A stretch of 64,000 nucleotides of DNA from Heliorestis acidaminivorans (GCF_008933955.1 NZ_WBXO01000002.1:1-64000); one strand, 5' to 3'. Shown: positions 1 through 8,492, counted from the first letter of the stretch. Numbers and translations: made by a program. The notes: generated by a model not told the origin, from the letters alone.

Positions 1-76
1 ACCGCAGAGACGCAGAGTGTACAGAGGACTAATTTATTAATAAATTAGTCCTCTGTACACTCTGCGTCTCTGCGGT
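1..76. repeat. Perfect 76-bp palindrome of the ACCGCAGAGACGCAGAG family
   Basis: Every base from 1 to 38 is complementary to its mirror base from 76 to 39, with no spacer. The outer arm reads ACCGCAGAGACGCAGAG followed by an ACAGAGG block. A related but imperfect inverted repeat lies at 3421-3519 and single degenerate arms lie at about 2175-2204 and 11717-11740. It follows the 3' end of the transketolase C-subunit gene. The window starts at base 1, so the palindrome may continue to the left. A T-run at 75-80 would let it act as a terminator for plus-strand transcription. Confidence 0.9.
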
Positions 77-117
77 TTTTTCCTCTATCCTTCTGTGTTT
101 TCCTAGCACCTTTTAAG

Positions 118-1056
118 TTATTTCTTCCGTGCCATAGCCTTTTTAGCTGAAGCTACGATGTTTTGGGCGGTGAGGCCGTATTTTTCTAGTAGTGCGTCTG
201 GTTTGCCTGATTCGCCGAAGCTGTCTTGGATACCTACGCGCTCTAGTGGTGCTGGATTAGTTTCTGCTAAGACTTCAGCAACAGCAGAGCCTAGTCCTCC
301 GATGATGGAGTGTTCTTCTGCAGTAACAGCACAACCTGTTTTGCCTACTGAAGTACTGATGCCAGTCTGGTCGATTGGTTTAATAGTGTGGATATTAAGC
401 ACTTCAGCGCTAATTCCTTCTGCTTGTAAGAGCTCTGCCGCTTCTAAAGCCACAGCGACCATAAGTCCAGTAGCAATGATCGTTACATCAGAGCCTTCAC
501 GACAAGTGACGGCTTTGCCAAAGCTAAATTCATAATCTTCATTGTTGAGAACAGGAACAGCTAGTCTACCTAGGCGAAGATAAACAGGGCCATTATAAGA
601 AGCAGACCAGCGCACAGCCGCCGCTGTCTCTACTGCGTCTGCTGGAACGATGACAGTCATATTAGGGATGGAACGCATAAGTGAAATATCTTCTACCGTC
701 TGGTGAGAAGCGCCATCTTCACCTACCGAGATACCGGCATGGGTAGCCGCTACAGTAACATTTAGTTTGGGGTAAGCAATGGTGTTGCGAATTTGCTCAA
801 AGGCTCGTCCCGTAGCAAACATGGCAAAAGTGCTGGCAAAAGGAATCTTGCCTACTGAAGCAAGACCTGCCGCTGTACCCATCATGTTCTGTTCTGCTAT
901 ACCCATGTCAAAAAAGCGGTCACCATGTTTTTTGGCAAAGTCGATCGTTTTAGTTGACTTGGCAAGGTCTGCGTCTAGTACAACAATATCTTGATTTTCG
1001 TCCCCCAGTTGAGCCAGCGTCTGGCCGTAGGCGTCCCGGGTGGCAATTTTTTTCAT
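118..1056 (-). CDS. Transketolase, C-terminal subunit
   Basis: A 312-aa protein carrying the pyrimidine-binding and C-terminal domains of transketolase. With its partner encoded immediately upstream it would transfer two-carbon ketol units in the cytosolic pentose phosphate pathway. The pyrimidine domain includes the MGIAEQNMMGTAAGLA stretch near residues 65-80, where the catalytic Glu that activates thiamine diphosphate is expected. The start MKKIATRD is chosen because GGAGG lies 12 bases upstream; a longer reading frame to 1095 has no ribosome binding site. Split transketolases of about 280 plus 310 aa are common in Firmicutes and archaea, so the split is not damage. Confidence 0.93.
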   Translation of the reverse strand: MKKIATRDAYGQTLAQLGDENQDIVVLDADLAKSTKTIDFAKKHGDRFFDMGIAEQNMMGTAAGLASVGKIPFASTFAMFATGRAFEQIRNTIAYPKLNVTVAATHAGISVGEDGASHQTVEDISLMRSIPNMTVIVPADAVETAAAVRWSASYNGPVYLRLGRLAVPVLNNEDYEFSFGKAVTCREGSDVTIIATGLMVAVALEAAELLQAEGISAEVLNIHTIKPIDQTGISTSVGKTGCAVTAEEHSIIGGLGSAVAEVLAETNPAPLERVGIQDSFGESGKPDALLEKYGLTAQNIVASAKKAMARKK

Positions 1057-1162
1057 GCTCTGTAAAACCTCCGTAAGAATACAGTTCCTCCACAAGATAT
1101 CTGCTTAAGCAATATCTTGCTTGCTTGTGAAAAGTTAAAAAAGCACATCAAATAACATTTAT

Positions 1163-1210
1163 GATTATAGCTTTTGAAGATTATAGCTTTTGAAGATTAT
1201 AGCTTTTGAA
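1163..1210. repeat. Three tandem 16-bp repeats between the transketolase subunit genes
   Basis: GATTATAGCTTTTGAA is repeated three times without interruption in the gap between the two transketolase subunit genes. It does not form a clear hairpin. A slippage-type expansion is the simplest reading. Confidence 0.9.
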
Positions 1211-1228
1211 TTTTCCTTTTGCTTTTGG

Positions 1229-2065
1229 CTAACTCAGTTCAGCTATTGCTTTTTCGTATTGCTCTGCATTTGGTGCGTTGCCGTGCCAGCCGACTTGGTC
1301 TTCCATGAAGGAGACACCTTTGCCTTTGATTGTTTTGGCAACGATGCAAGTAGGCTTACCTTTAGTTTCTTTTGCGGTAGCAATGGCTGACAATATTTCA
1401 GCTATATTGTGTCCATCGATTTCGATGACCTGCCAACCGAAAGCTTGGAACTTTTCTGCAATAGGGTCACAGGACATGACTTCCTCCAAAGTGCCATCGA
1501 TTTGTAAGCCATTGTAATCAACAAAAGCGGTCACGTTGTCGAGCTTGTAGTGGGACGCCGCCATCGCCGCTTCCCAGATCTGACCTTCTTGCAGTTCGCC
1601 ATCGCCAAGTAAGGCCCAGACGCGGCTCTCTTTTTGGTCGAGCTTGAGAGCAAGAGACATGCCGATAGCCGTAGAAAGGCCTTGTCCTAAAGAGCCTGTA
1701 GACATGTCGACGCCAGGGACTTTCTTCATGTCAGGGTGACCTTGTAGAAAGTGTCCTATTTTGCGTAGGTTTTTAATCTCTTCTAAAGGGAAGAAACCTT
1801 TTTCAGCCAAAGCCGCATAGAGAACGGGAGCGGCATGACCTTTGCTGAGCACAAAGCGATCACGGTCGGGCCACTGTGGGTTTTGGGGATCAACTTTAAG
1901 TTCAGCGAAAAAAAGAGCCGAAACGATATCAGCCGCTGATAAAGACCCACCGGGGTGTCCACTGCCGGCTGAATGGGTCATGGTGATGATGTGGCGGCGA
2001 ATCTTTCGAGCTCTGTCTTCAAGACTATCGATTAAGTCTTGAACGACTATACGTTCCTGGTTCAT
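1229..2065 (-). CDS. Transketolase, N-terminal subunit
   Basis: A 278-aa protein corresponding to the thiamine-diphosphate pyrophosphate-binding domain of transketolase. The GDGELQEGQIWEA segment with the following Asn (in KLDNV) is the classic GDG...N cofactor motif. SKGHAAPVLYA and HPDMKKVPGVDMSTGSLGQG match transketolase substrate and cofactor loops. The start is supported by AGGAGG about 10 bases upstream. The gene precedes the C-terminal subunit gene by about 170 bp and the two are probably cotranscribed; the active enzyme would be an alpha2beta2 assembly. The upstream gap carries one degenerate arm of the palindromic repeat family. Confidence 0.94.
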   Translation of the reverse strand: MNQERIVVQDLIDSLEDRARKIRRHIITMTHSAGSGHPGGSLSAADIVSALFFAELKVDPQNPQWPDRDRFVLSKGHAAPVLYAALAEKGFFPLEEIKNLRKIGHFLQGHPDMKKVPGVDMSTGSLGQGLSTAIGMSLALKLDQKESRVWALLGDGELQEGQIWEAAMAASHYKLDNVTAFVDYNGLQIDGTLEEVMSCDPIAEKFQAFGWQVIEIDGHNIAEILSAIATAKETKGKPTCIVAKTIKGKGVSFMEDQVGWHGNAPNAEQYEKAIAELS

Positions 2066-2174
2066 TTTGCAGAATACCTCCTGTCATATATCTCGACAAT
2101 ATTCTGCGCTATTTTGTCGAATACCTGCATGGATAGGTAAAAGTTTTTACGAAAAACCTTAGTTTTTGATATAT

Positions 2175-2204
2175 CCTGCGCACTCTGCGTCTTAGCGGTT
2201 TTCC
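2175..2204. repeat. Degenerate single arm of the palindromic repeat family
   Basis: On the minus strand the sequence reads AACCGCTAAGACGCAGAGTG, a close match to one arm of the palindrome at 1-76. No matching second arm is present. It lies between prfB and the transketolase N-subunit gene. Confidence 0.6.
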
Positions 2205-2255
2205 TTCATAAACTAATCTAATGTTTCAAAACTACTTTATTGTTTCAAAACTTCT

Positions 2256-3357
2256 CTACTGTTTCGAAGCCCAGAGAAGGTAGCTAGAAATGAAAGTTTC
2301 TAGATCGCCATCCATTACTCCGTGGACGTTGCCTACTTCAGCATTGGTGCGGTGATCTTTGACCATATTGTAAGGGTGAAAGACGTAAGAGCGGATCTGA
2401 CTGCCGAAGGCTATATCTTGTTGATCGCCTTTTAATTTGTTATATTCTTCTGCTTGCTTTTGTCTTTCTCTTTCGAAGAGTTTGGCTTGTAGCATTTTCA
2501 TGGCCATGGCTTTGTTTTGGATTTGCGATCTTTCATTCTGACAAGCTACGATAATACCTGTCGGCAAGTGGGTAATGCGGACGGCTGAGTCCGTTTTGTT
2601 GACGTGCTGTCCACCAGCGCCTCCAGCACGATAGGTATCTACTTTCAAATCTTCTGAATTGATTTGGATATCAATATCGTCGCTCACCTCAGGTAGTACT
2701 TCTACAGAGGCAAAGGAGGTGTGCCGTCTTCCTGAAGCATCAAAAGGTGACAAGCGCACGAGGCGATGAACACCCATTTCTCCTTTTAGGTAGCCGTAAG
2801 CGTTTTCTCCCGTTATAGACAGGGTGGCTGATTTGGTGCCTGCTTCTTCACCGGCTAAGTAGTCTAAGACTTTTACTTTATATCCCTGCGCTTCTGACCA
2901 GCGAATGTACATGCGCATAAGCATATCGTTCCAGTCCATCGCTTCTGTCCCACCAGCGCCAGCATGTAAAGAAAGTAGGGCGTTATTGCGATCGTATGGA
3001 CCGTTGAGCAAAAGGGCCAGATGCCACTGCTCAAGCTCTGCTTTGATAGAAACTATGCCTTTTTCTAGTTCCTCTAAAATTGATTCATCATTTTCCTCAG
3101 CGCCTAATTCTTGTAGCACTTGTAAGTCTTCGTAACGGCTGTATAAGTCTTGATAGGATCGTTCTTTCTCTTTGAGGCCGTTGAGCTCTTGCATGATCTT
3201 TTGTGCTTCATCGGGATCATCCCAAAAAGTAGGATCTTGGATCATTTGCTCAAGCTCAGCGATGCGTGCTTCTTTCGAAGCTAGGTCAAAGTGAATCCCT
3301 CAGTTCATGCAACGGCGCCTTCAGTTCAGCCAATTGCTTTTTTGTTTCTGAAAACAA
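2256..3357 (-). CDS. prfB: Peptide chain release factor 2, with programmed +1 frameshift
   Basis: RF2 recognises UGA and UAA stop codons and triggers peptide release on the ribosome. The codon-reading SPF tripeptide is visible in [14 protein letters not shown] (about residue 203), and the catalytic GGQ in [14 protein letters not shown] (about residue 248). The reading frame is in two parts: a TTG start at 3355-3357, with GGGAG about 10 bases upstream, opens a short frame ending at an in-frame TGA (3286-3288). That TGA follows CTT (3289-3291), giving the classic slippery CTT TGA C, with an internal Shine-Dalgarno-like AGGG at 3297-3300. A +1 shift there continues as [14 protein letters not shown] into the main frame. 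This is the known autoregulatory RF2 frameshift, not a mutation. It lies downstream of secA, as in B. subtilis. Confidence 0.95.
3286..3300 (-). promoter_or_regulatory. RF2 programmed frameshift site
   Basis: On the coding strand the order is AGGG, five bases, CTT, then TGA C. This matches the known RF2 recoding element: a Shine-Dalgarno-like stimulator, a slippery CUU codon and a UGA stop. Low RF2 lets the ribosome shift +1, giving negative autoregulation. The spacing of AGGG to CUU is slightly longer than in the E. coli site. Confidence 0.92.
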
Positions 3358-3420
3358 CGGTGTTAAACTCCCTTCGAAAATAACTATGAGCTTATTATTG
3401 GTTATGATTAACCTATAATT

Positions 3421-3519
3421 AACCACAGAGACACAGAGGGCACAGAGGTTTTCATCACTTAACCAGTTAATGGTGTAGGTTAAACAAATCCTCTTGTGTT
3501 CCCTGTGCCTCTGTGGTTT
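3421..3519. repeat. Imperfect long inverted repeat, AACCACAGAGACACAGAG family
   Basis: The left arm (3421-3450) begins AACCACAGAGACACAGAG and the right arm (3488-3519) is its imperfect reverse complement. They surround an inner TTAACC/GGTTAA pair. It belongs to the same family as the perfect palindrome at 1-76 (ACCRCAGAGACRCAGAG...ACAGAGG). It fills the gap between secA and prfB and may form a terminator-like or processing hairpin. Confidence 0.85.
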
Positions 3520-3532
3520 TATTATTTATTTG

Positions 3533-6037
3533 CTATTTACCGCAACAACGTTTGTATTTTTTGCCGCTACCACAGGGGCAGGGTTCGTTGCGACCAATTG
3601 AATCAGAAGAACGAACTGGTTGCTTGGGGCCTTCTTCTTCGTAACGATTTTCGGTGGCTTTGGAAAGCACCGTTTCTTGTTGTTCTTCAATTGGCTCTTT
3701 GACAACGTTGACGCGATACATATAGCGCAGGAAGCTTTCTTGAATGTTGTTGATCATTTCGTTAAACATGTCGTAAGCTTCGTATTTGTACTCTACTAAT
3801 GGATCTTTTTGTCCGTAAGCTCGCAAACCAATACCATGGCGCAGTTGGTCCATCGCATCTAAGTGATCCATCCAGTTTTGGTCTACCATTTGTAGCATGA
3901 TCATGCGCTCTAGATCTCTGATAATTTCAGTACCTAGTTCAGCTTCTCTATCTTCGTAGCGCTCTTTGCCTTTTTCTTGGAAGAGCTCGATGATTTCTTC
4001 TTTTTCCATCTCTTTAAGCTCTTCTTTGTCAATAGCACCTTGCTGTAAGAAAACGTCTTCAGCATAGGTTATGAGAGCATCAAGATCCCAGTTCTCTGGG
4101 AATTTCTCATCGCCGGCGATGCGGTTAACTTGGTTGGCAACGATGTTATCGATAAAGCTGTGTACTGTTTCTTTGAGATTGCCTCCGTCAAGAACTTGAC
4201 GGCGCTGATCGTAGATAACTTCCCGTTGTTGGTTCATTACATCGTCATATTGTAAAACGTGCTTACGAATGTCGAAGTTGCGATCTTCTACACGTTTTTG
4301 GGCTTTTTCTATGGCTCTGCTGATGACGCCTGACTCAATAGGTATGGAATCATCCATGCCTAAGCGATCCATGAGACCTTGAATGTTATCTGAGCCAAAT
4401 AGTCGCATAAGATCATCTTCTAAAGAGACATAAAATTTCGTTTCACCAGGGTCGCCTTGACGACCGGAACGACCACGAAGCTGGTTGTCGATACGTCTTG
4501 ATTCGTGTCGCTCTGTGCCGATGACGTAGAGTCCTCCTACATCGGCAATGTCATCTCCTAAGACGATGTCAGTACCACGACCGGCCATGTTGGTGGCAAT
4601 AGTGACCATGCCTTTTTGGCCTGCGTTTTTGATAATTTCGGCTTCTTTTTCATGATGTTTGGCGTTTAGGACCTGGTGAGGTACGCCTCGTTTTTTCAGT
4701 TTATCTGAGAGAATTTCTGATTTTTCGATTGATACAGTACCGACGAGCATAGGTTGTCCTGTACGATGATGCTCGATAATATCTTCTACGACCGCGTTAA
4801 ACTTGCCTTCTTCGGTACGATAGACTACGTCAGAGTGATCAAGCCTTTGAATAGCTCTGTTGGTAGGAATGGTGACAACATCCATTTTGTAGATCTGGAT
4901 AAATTCTTGCTCTTCTGTCTTCGCTGTACCGGTCATGCCCGAAAGCTTCTTGTACATACGGAAGTAGTTTTGTAAGGTGATAGTAGCTAGAGTTTGAGAT
5001 TCATTCTGAATCTTCAAGCCTTCTTTGGCTTCAATAGCCTGGTGCAAGCCTTCGGAGTAGCGGCGACCAAACATGAGGCGTCCTGTAAATTCATCTACAA
5101 TGACTACTTCGCCATCTTTGACGACATAATTGCGATCGCGCTTCATTAAGGCATGAGCTTTTAAGCCTTGGTTTACATGGTGAGCCCATTCTAAAGAGTC
5201 AGCTAAGTTTTCTATGCCTAGCATGCGTTCTACTTTGGACACGCCTTCTTCTGTAAGGGTAACTACGTGAGCTTTTTCATCTACTTTATAATCATCTTCT
5301 CTTTTCAGACGAGGAATGATGCGAGCTACGGCATAATATTTTTCCGTCGGTTTGTCAGCTTGTCCGGAAATGATTAGAGGCGTACGAGCTTCATCGATTA
5401 AAATAGAGTCAACTTCGTCGACGATGGCGTAGTGTTGTGGACGTTGTACCATGTTTTCAGGACGAACTACCATGTTGTCTCTAAGGTAGTCGAAACCGAA
5501 TTCGTTATTTGTTCCGTAGGTAATGTCGGCATTATAAGCCGCTTTGCGCTGTTCAAAAGACAACCCATGGACGATTAGGCCAACTTCAAGACCTAGGAAG
5601 CGATGAATTTGCCCCATCCATTCAGCGTCACGACTAGCTAGGTAATCGTTGACAGTAACTACGTGAACGCCTTTACCTGTTAGTGCATTGAGGTAAGAGG
5701 GTAATGTAGCAACTAGTGTTTTACCTTCACCAGTACGCATCTCAGCAATTCTGCCTTGGTGTAACACAGTTCCACCGATAAGCTGGACGTCAAAGTGACG
5801 CATACCTAGTACTCGACGAGAAGCCTCACGCACAGTGGCGAAGGCTTCTGGCAAGAGATCGTCTAGCGACGCTCCCTTACTGAGGCGCTCACGAAACTCT
5901 ACAGTTTTGTGCTGTAATTCATTGTCTTGCAGTTTTTGAAAGTCTGGTTCTAAAGCATTGATCTTGTCTACCGTTTTCTGTATTTTTTTGATTTCTTTAG
6001 GGTTGTCGTCGAGTAGTTTTTTCAGGAAGCCAAACAA
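3533..6037 (-). CDS. secA: Preprotein translocase ATPase SecA
   Basis: SecA drives export of unfolded preproteins through SecYEG at the inner face of the membrane. The 834-aa length is normal for Gram-positive SecA. Visible motifs are Walker [10 protein letters not shown] (about residue 103), Walker B/DEVD in [15 protein letters not shown] (about residue 207), helicase motif VI region [17 protein letters not shown], and the C-terminal zinc motif [16 protein letters not shown] that binds SecB or ribosomes. The start is TTG with AAGGGG about 9 bases upstream. It sits between hpf and prfB, the order known from B. subtilis. Its leader carries seven 10-bp repeats and a sigma-A-like promoter. Confidence 0.97.
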   Translation of the reverse strand: MFGFLKKLLDDNPKEIKKIQKTVDKINALEPDFQKLQDNELQHKTVEFRERLSKGASLDDLLPEAFATVREASRRVLGMRHFDVQLIGGTVLHQGRIAEMRTGEGKTLVATLPSYLNALTGKGVHVVTVNDYLASRDAEWMGQIHRFLGLEVGLIVHGLSFEQRKAAYNADITYGTNNEFGFDYLRDNMVVRPENMVQRPQHYAIVDEVDSILIDEARTPLIISGQADKPTEKYYAVARIIPRLKREDDYKVDEKAHVVTLTEEGVSKVERMLGIENLADSLEWAHHVNQGLKAHALMKRDRNYVVKDGEVVIVDEFTGRLMFGRRYSEGLHQAIEAKEGLKIQNESQTLATITLQNYFRMYKKLSGMTGTAKTEEQEFIQIYKMDVVTIPTNRAIQRLDHSDVVYRTEEGKFNAVVEDIIEHHRTGQPMLVGTVSIEKSEILSDKLKKRGVPHQVLNAKHHEKEAEIIKNAGQKGMVTIATNMAGRGTDIVLGDDIADVGGLYVIGTERHESRRIDNQLRGRSGRQGDPGETKFYVSLEDDLMRLFGSDNIQGLMDRLGMDDSIPIESGVISRAIEKAQKRVEDRNFDIRKHVLQYDDVMNQQREVIYDQRRQVLDGGNLKETVHSFIDNIVANQVNRIAGDEKFPENWDLDALITYAEDVFLQQGAIDKEELKEMEKEEIIELFQEKGKERYEDREAELGTEIIRDLERMIMLQMVDQNWMDHLDAMDQLRHGIGLRAYGQKDPLVEYKYEAYDMFNEMINNIQESFLRYMYRVNVVKEPIEEQQETVLSKATENRYEEEGPKQPVRSSDSIGRNEPCPCGSGKKYKRCCGK

Positions 6038-6130
6038 AACAAAGACCCCTTTCTCTTTATCCCGTAGCGGTTTCTCTTCTCGTCATGAATTGCTTTTTCA
6101 GCGAAGTTCGATTATCAATTTTTCCGATAT

Positions 6131-6200
6131 TGGTTGTATCTGGTTGTGTCTAGTTGAATCTAGCTGTATCTAGCTGTATCTGGCTTTATCTGGCTTTATC
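6131..6200. repeat. Seven tandem 10-bp repeats in the secA leader
   Basis: Seven consecutive decamers of the form TRGYTKTATC (for example TAGCTGTATC and TGGCTTTATC) run in register through this stretch. They lie between the likely secA promoter and the secA start, so they would be transcribed as part of the leader. The copies differ by one to three bases, suggesting an old expansion. Confidence 0.85.
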
Positions 6201-6284
6201 TAGTATTAAGTCTCCTTTAATAGGTCATATCTACTAGTGCTTGTAAGAAAAAATAGATGTGAAATTATTTATATACATTATAGT

Positions 6285-6313
6285 ATTGTAACATCCGCTC
6301 TGCGCTGGTGCAA
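6285..6313 (-). promoter_or_regulatory. Sigma-A-like promoter upstream of secA
   Basis: On the minus strand TTGCAC (6308-6313) is followed after 17 bases by TACAAT (6285-6290). It lies about 250 bases upstream of secA and just beyond the hpf terminator, where a secA promoter is expected. A second TATAAT-like hexamer follows at once but has no well-placed -35 element. Confidence 0.55.
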
Positions 6314-6336
6314 TGTGAAGAGAATAAGGGCGATAA

Positions 6337-6364
6337 AAAAAGGATGCCCCGAAGGCATCCTTTT
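6337..6364 (-). terminator. Rho-independent terminator after hpf
   Basis: A hairpin with arms GGATGCC/GGCATCC extended by A:T pairs, with a five-base loop. On the minus strand it is followed by a run of seven T. It lies 20 bases downstream of the hpf stop. Confidence 0.9.
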
Positions 6365-6385
6365 ACTTTATTCTATTAAGTTGTA

Positions 6386-6925
6386 TTAGTAGTCAGACTC
6401 AATTAGACCGTAGTTACCGTCTTTGCGGCGATAGACGACGTTAACTTGCTCTGTCTCAGCATTGGTAAAGACGAAGAAAGTATGACCAAGTAGGTTCATT
6501 TGCATGACAGCTTCGTCTACAGGCATAGGCTTGAAGGAAAAGCGCTTGGAGCGGACAATTCTAGGTCCGCGATCTTCTTCAACTTCCCGCTCAGGAGCGA
6601 GGTTCTCATAGATAAACTCTCTGAACCCATGGTTTTTGAGACGACGGGAAAGACGAGTTTTATATGCATCAATCTGTTTGGTTAACTTCTCAATGACCAG
6701 ATCTATGGCTGCGTACATGTCAGGATGAGATTCTTCAGCACGCATGACAAGGTCGGAGGCCGGTACGGTTACCTCAACTTTATGCATATCCCCCTCTACA
6801 ACTAGGGTAACGCGTATTTCTCCTATGTGGTTAAAGTATTTCTCCAGTTTCGATAAGCGCTTGTTGACATAGTCTCGTAGTGCTGGGGTGACTTCGATAT
6901 TTTTGCCGCGTACTTGAATATTCAT
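6386..6925 (-). CDS. hpf: Long-form ribosome hibernation promoting factor
   Basis: A 179-aa protein of the long HPF class, which dimerises 70S ribosomes into inactive 100S particles in slow growth. The N-terminal S30AE domain (about residues 1-100, starting MNIQVRGKNIEVTP) binds the decoding site. The C-terminal domain (about residues 125-179) mediates dimerisation. The internal ATG at 6923-6925 is chosen because AAGGAG lies 11 bases upstream; the frame extends to 7006 without one. It is transcribed just before secA, as in B. subtilis (yvyD), and has its own terminator. Confidence 0.93.
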   Translation of the reverse strand: MNIQVRGKNIEVTPALRDYVNKRLSKLEKYFNHIGEIRVTLVVEGDMHKVEVTVPASDLVMRAEESHPDMYAAIDLVIEKLTKQIDAYKTRLSRRLKNHGFREFIYENLAPEREVEEDRGPRIVRSKRFSFKPMPVDEAVMQMNLLGHTFFVFTNAETEQVNVVYRRKDGNYGLIESDY

Positions 6926-7166
6926 CTGGACACCAACTCCTTTATGAGTCTTGGCTTTGACCTTGTTCTTAGTATTCCCGATCACCAGCGGAAATTCCTG
7001 CCTCATCTTAGAAGTTGTTAGTTAAAAATTCTATAAAGTTTAAAAATGTTTGCAAAATTCTCTTAGCATACTAAGCAATTTTTGTTCTTTGTAACTATTA
7101 TTGTCTATTGTGTATTTTTTAGTAACTCTGAATGTTATTAGCGATAATAGTTTTCCCCTTGTGATT

Positions 7167-7221
7167 AAAAGCTTTATTGCTTAAAAGCTATACTGCTAAA
7201 AAGCTTTTAAGCAAAGCTTTT
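7167..7221 (-). terminator. Long AT-rich hairpin after glnQ-like gene
   Basis: Nested perfect arms are visible: AAAAGCTTT/AAAGCTTTT outside and GCTTAAAAGC/GCTTTTAAGC inside, starting 4 bases beyond the ABC ATPase stop codon. The T content after the stem is modest, so termination is likely but not certain. Confidence 0.6.
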
Positions 7222-7225
7222 CCCT

Positions 7226-7951
7226 TTACAGGATTTTGCTGAGAAAAAGTTTGGTTCTTTCTTGTTGGGGATTGCTAAATATTTCGTTAGGTAGGCCTTC
7301 TTCTACAATCATGCCTTCGTCCATGAAAATAACTCGATCGCCTACTTCTCTGGCAAAAGCCATCTCATGAGTTACTACGACCATGGTCATGCCTTCGCGA
7401 GCTAGATCGCGCATTACGTTAAGGACTTCTCCTACCATTTCAGGGTCTAGAGCTGAAGTTGGTTCGTCAAAAAGCATGATTTTCGGTCTCATGGCTAAAG
7501 CGCGGGCAATGGCTACTCGCTGTTGCTGTCCACCTGAGAGTTGTTCGGGGTAAGCTGTTGCTTTTTCGGATAGGCCTACTTTGGCTAACAGTTGCTGAGC
7601 TATTGTTGTTGCTTCTTCTCTAGTCATGTTGCGCACTTGCATAGGAGCTAAGGTGATGTTCTCAAGTACAGACATATGGGGAAAGAGATTAAATCGTTGG
7701 AAGACCATGCCAACTTCGGAGCGCACTTTGTTTAGCTCTGCTTCGTTGTTACTTAGATAAGTGCCGTCAATGTATATCTGGCCGCCGTCAGGTTTTTCTA
7801 GATGGTTGATACAGCGCAATAAGGTGCTTTTGCCGGAGCCTGATGGTCCGATGATGCAGACTACTTCTTGTTCTTTTACTGATAAGTTTACGCCTTTGAG
7901 GACGTGGAGTTTGCCGAATTTTTTGTGCAGGTCTTTGATTTTTATGATCAT
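7226..7951 (-). CDS. glnQ: Polar amino acid ABC transporter, ATPase
   Basis: A 241-aa ATP-binding subunit of the glutamine/polar amino acid (PAAT) import family, powering uptake at the cytoplasmic face. Walker [10 protein letters not shown], signature LSGGQQQR, Walker B IMLFDEP and the switch His (VVTHEM) are all present. It is the last gene of the substrate-binding protein, permease, ATPase set read from 10252 downward. It is separated from the permease gene by an unusual 520-bp gap that carries a structured repeat. The substrate cannot be fixed from sequence; glutamine, arginine or cystine relatives all look alike. Confidence 0.92.
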   Translation of the reverse strand: MIIKIKDLHKKFGKLHVLKGVNLSVKEQEVVCIIGPSGSGKSTLLRCINHLEKPDGGQIYIDGTYLSNNEAELNKVRSEVGMVFQRFNLFPHMSVLENITLAPMQVRNMTREEATTIAQQLLAKVGLSEKATAYPEQLSGGQQQRVAIARALAMRPKIMLFDEPTSALDPEMVGEVLNVMRDLAREGMTMVVVTHEMAFAREVGDRVIFMDEGMIVEEGLPNEIFSNPQQERTKLFLSKIL

Positions 7952-8040
7952 CGCTATTTTTGCCTTTCCTTGCTGTTGTGGCTTTGTGGGCGTTGAGTTA
8001 TTGGCTTTTTTAGCTTGAACTTTTAGGTTTTTTCTGGCTT

Positions 8041-8180
8041 TTTCCGGTTATTTTAGGGTTATTGCTCGTGGTTATTACTTATGGTTATTACTTGGGGTTA
8101 CTGCTAGGGTAGGGGTTGCACTTAGCTGGGGGGTACTCCTAGTTCGGGGGTACTCCTAGGGGTTATTCCTAGGGTTACTC
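8041..8180. repeat. Simple-sequence stretch rich in GGTTATTACT and GGGGTACTCCTAG units
   Basis: Degenerate short repeats such as TGGTTATTACTT and GGGGGTACTCCTAG run through this part of the permease-ATPase gap. No gene with a ribosome binding site is visible here. Together with the structured repeat at 8189-8298 and the 42-bp repeats from 8399 they fill the whole gap. Confidence 0.6.
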
Positions 8181-8188
8181 TAATGCAG

Positions 8189-8298
8189 GACTTGGGGCGC
8201 AATTCCCTCCGAACGGACTGTTCCCACGCCGTTACCGTCAGCAAGCTGACGACGGCTGAGGTCGCCAAGTCCTCTCTCCGGAAATTGCGCCCCAAGTC
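8189..8298 (-). repeat. Structured repeat, copy A (CUUG-capped hairpin element)
   Basis: A perfect 16-bp outer stem (8189-8204 with 8283-8298) encloses a core nearly identical to a second copy at about 60.8 kb. On the minus strand the core begins CCGGAGAGAGGACTTGGCG. It has nested pairs GGACT/AGTCC, GCCGT/ACGGC and a hairpin CGTCAG-CTTG-CTGACG. Several stems differ from copy B by compensating changes. Known family unknown to me. It lies between permease and ATPase genes. Confidence 0.85.
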
Positions 8299-8398
8299 TA
8301 GGTAGTTTTTTCTCTTGGACTTTCTTTTTTGTGTGTCTTTCATGGTTTTGCGGTGCTTTCAATTTTGTGGTTTAATTTTTGCTCTTGCTTTTGTAGTT

Positions 8399-8492
8399 GC
8401 TTTCATAGATTAACAGTGATTTTTTATGGATTAACGGTGCGCTTTCATGGTTGGACAGTTATTTTTTATAGCTTAACGGTGTGCTTTCATGG
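8399..8492. repeat. 42-bp tandem repeat overlapping the end of the permease gene
   Basis: Two 42-bp copies (8399-8440 and 8441-8482) and the first ten bases of a third (GCTTTCATGG) run head to tail. The last copy overlaps the stop codon of the permease gene at 8473, so the repeat contributes the C-terminal residues. Copies differ at about ten positions. Confidence 0.8.

Noticed and set aside
1163..1210. CRISPR or operator array in the transketolase gap
   Set aside because: Three 16-bp units with no spacers and no dyad symmetry; best explained as a simple tandem expansion.
1056..1229. The two transketolase halves as one gene broken by frameshift
   Set aside because: Each half has its own ribosome binding site and normal subunit length, and split transketolases are well known in Firmicutes.
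8189..8298. Structured element as a riboswitch for the amino acid ATPase gene
   Set aside because: The second copy lies between unrelated genes and in the opposite orientation to them, so a conserved cis-regulatory role is unlikely.
8122..8362. Two overlapping minus-strand frames of 60-73 codons between permease and ATPase genes
   Set aside because: They run through the structured repeat and simple repeats; the codons follow the hairpin sequence and there is no protein family resemblance.
8399..8492. CRISPR-like array
   Set aside because: The 42-bp units are directly adjacent without spacers and differ in sequence; no cas genes are present in the window.
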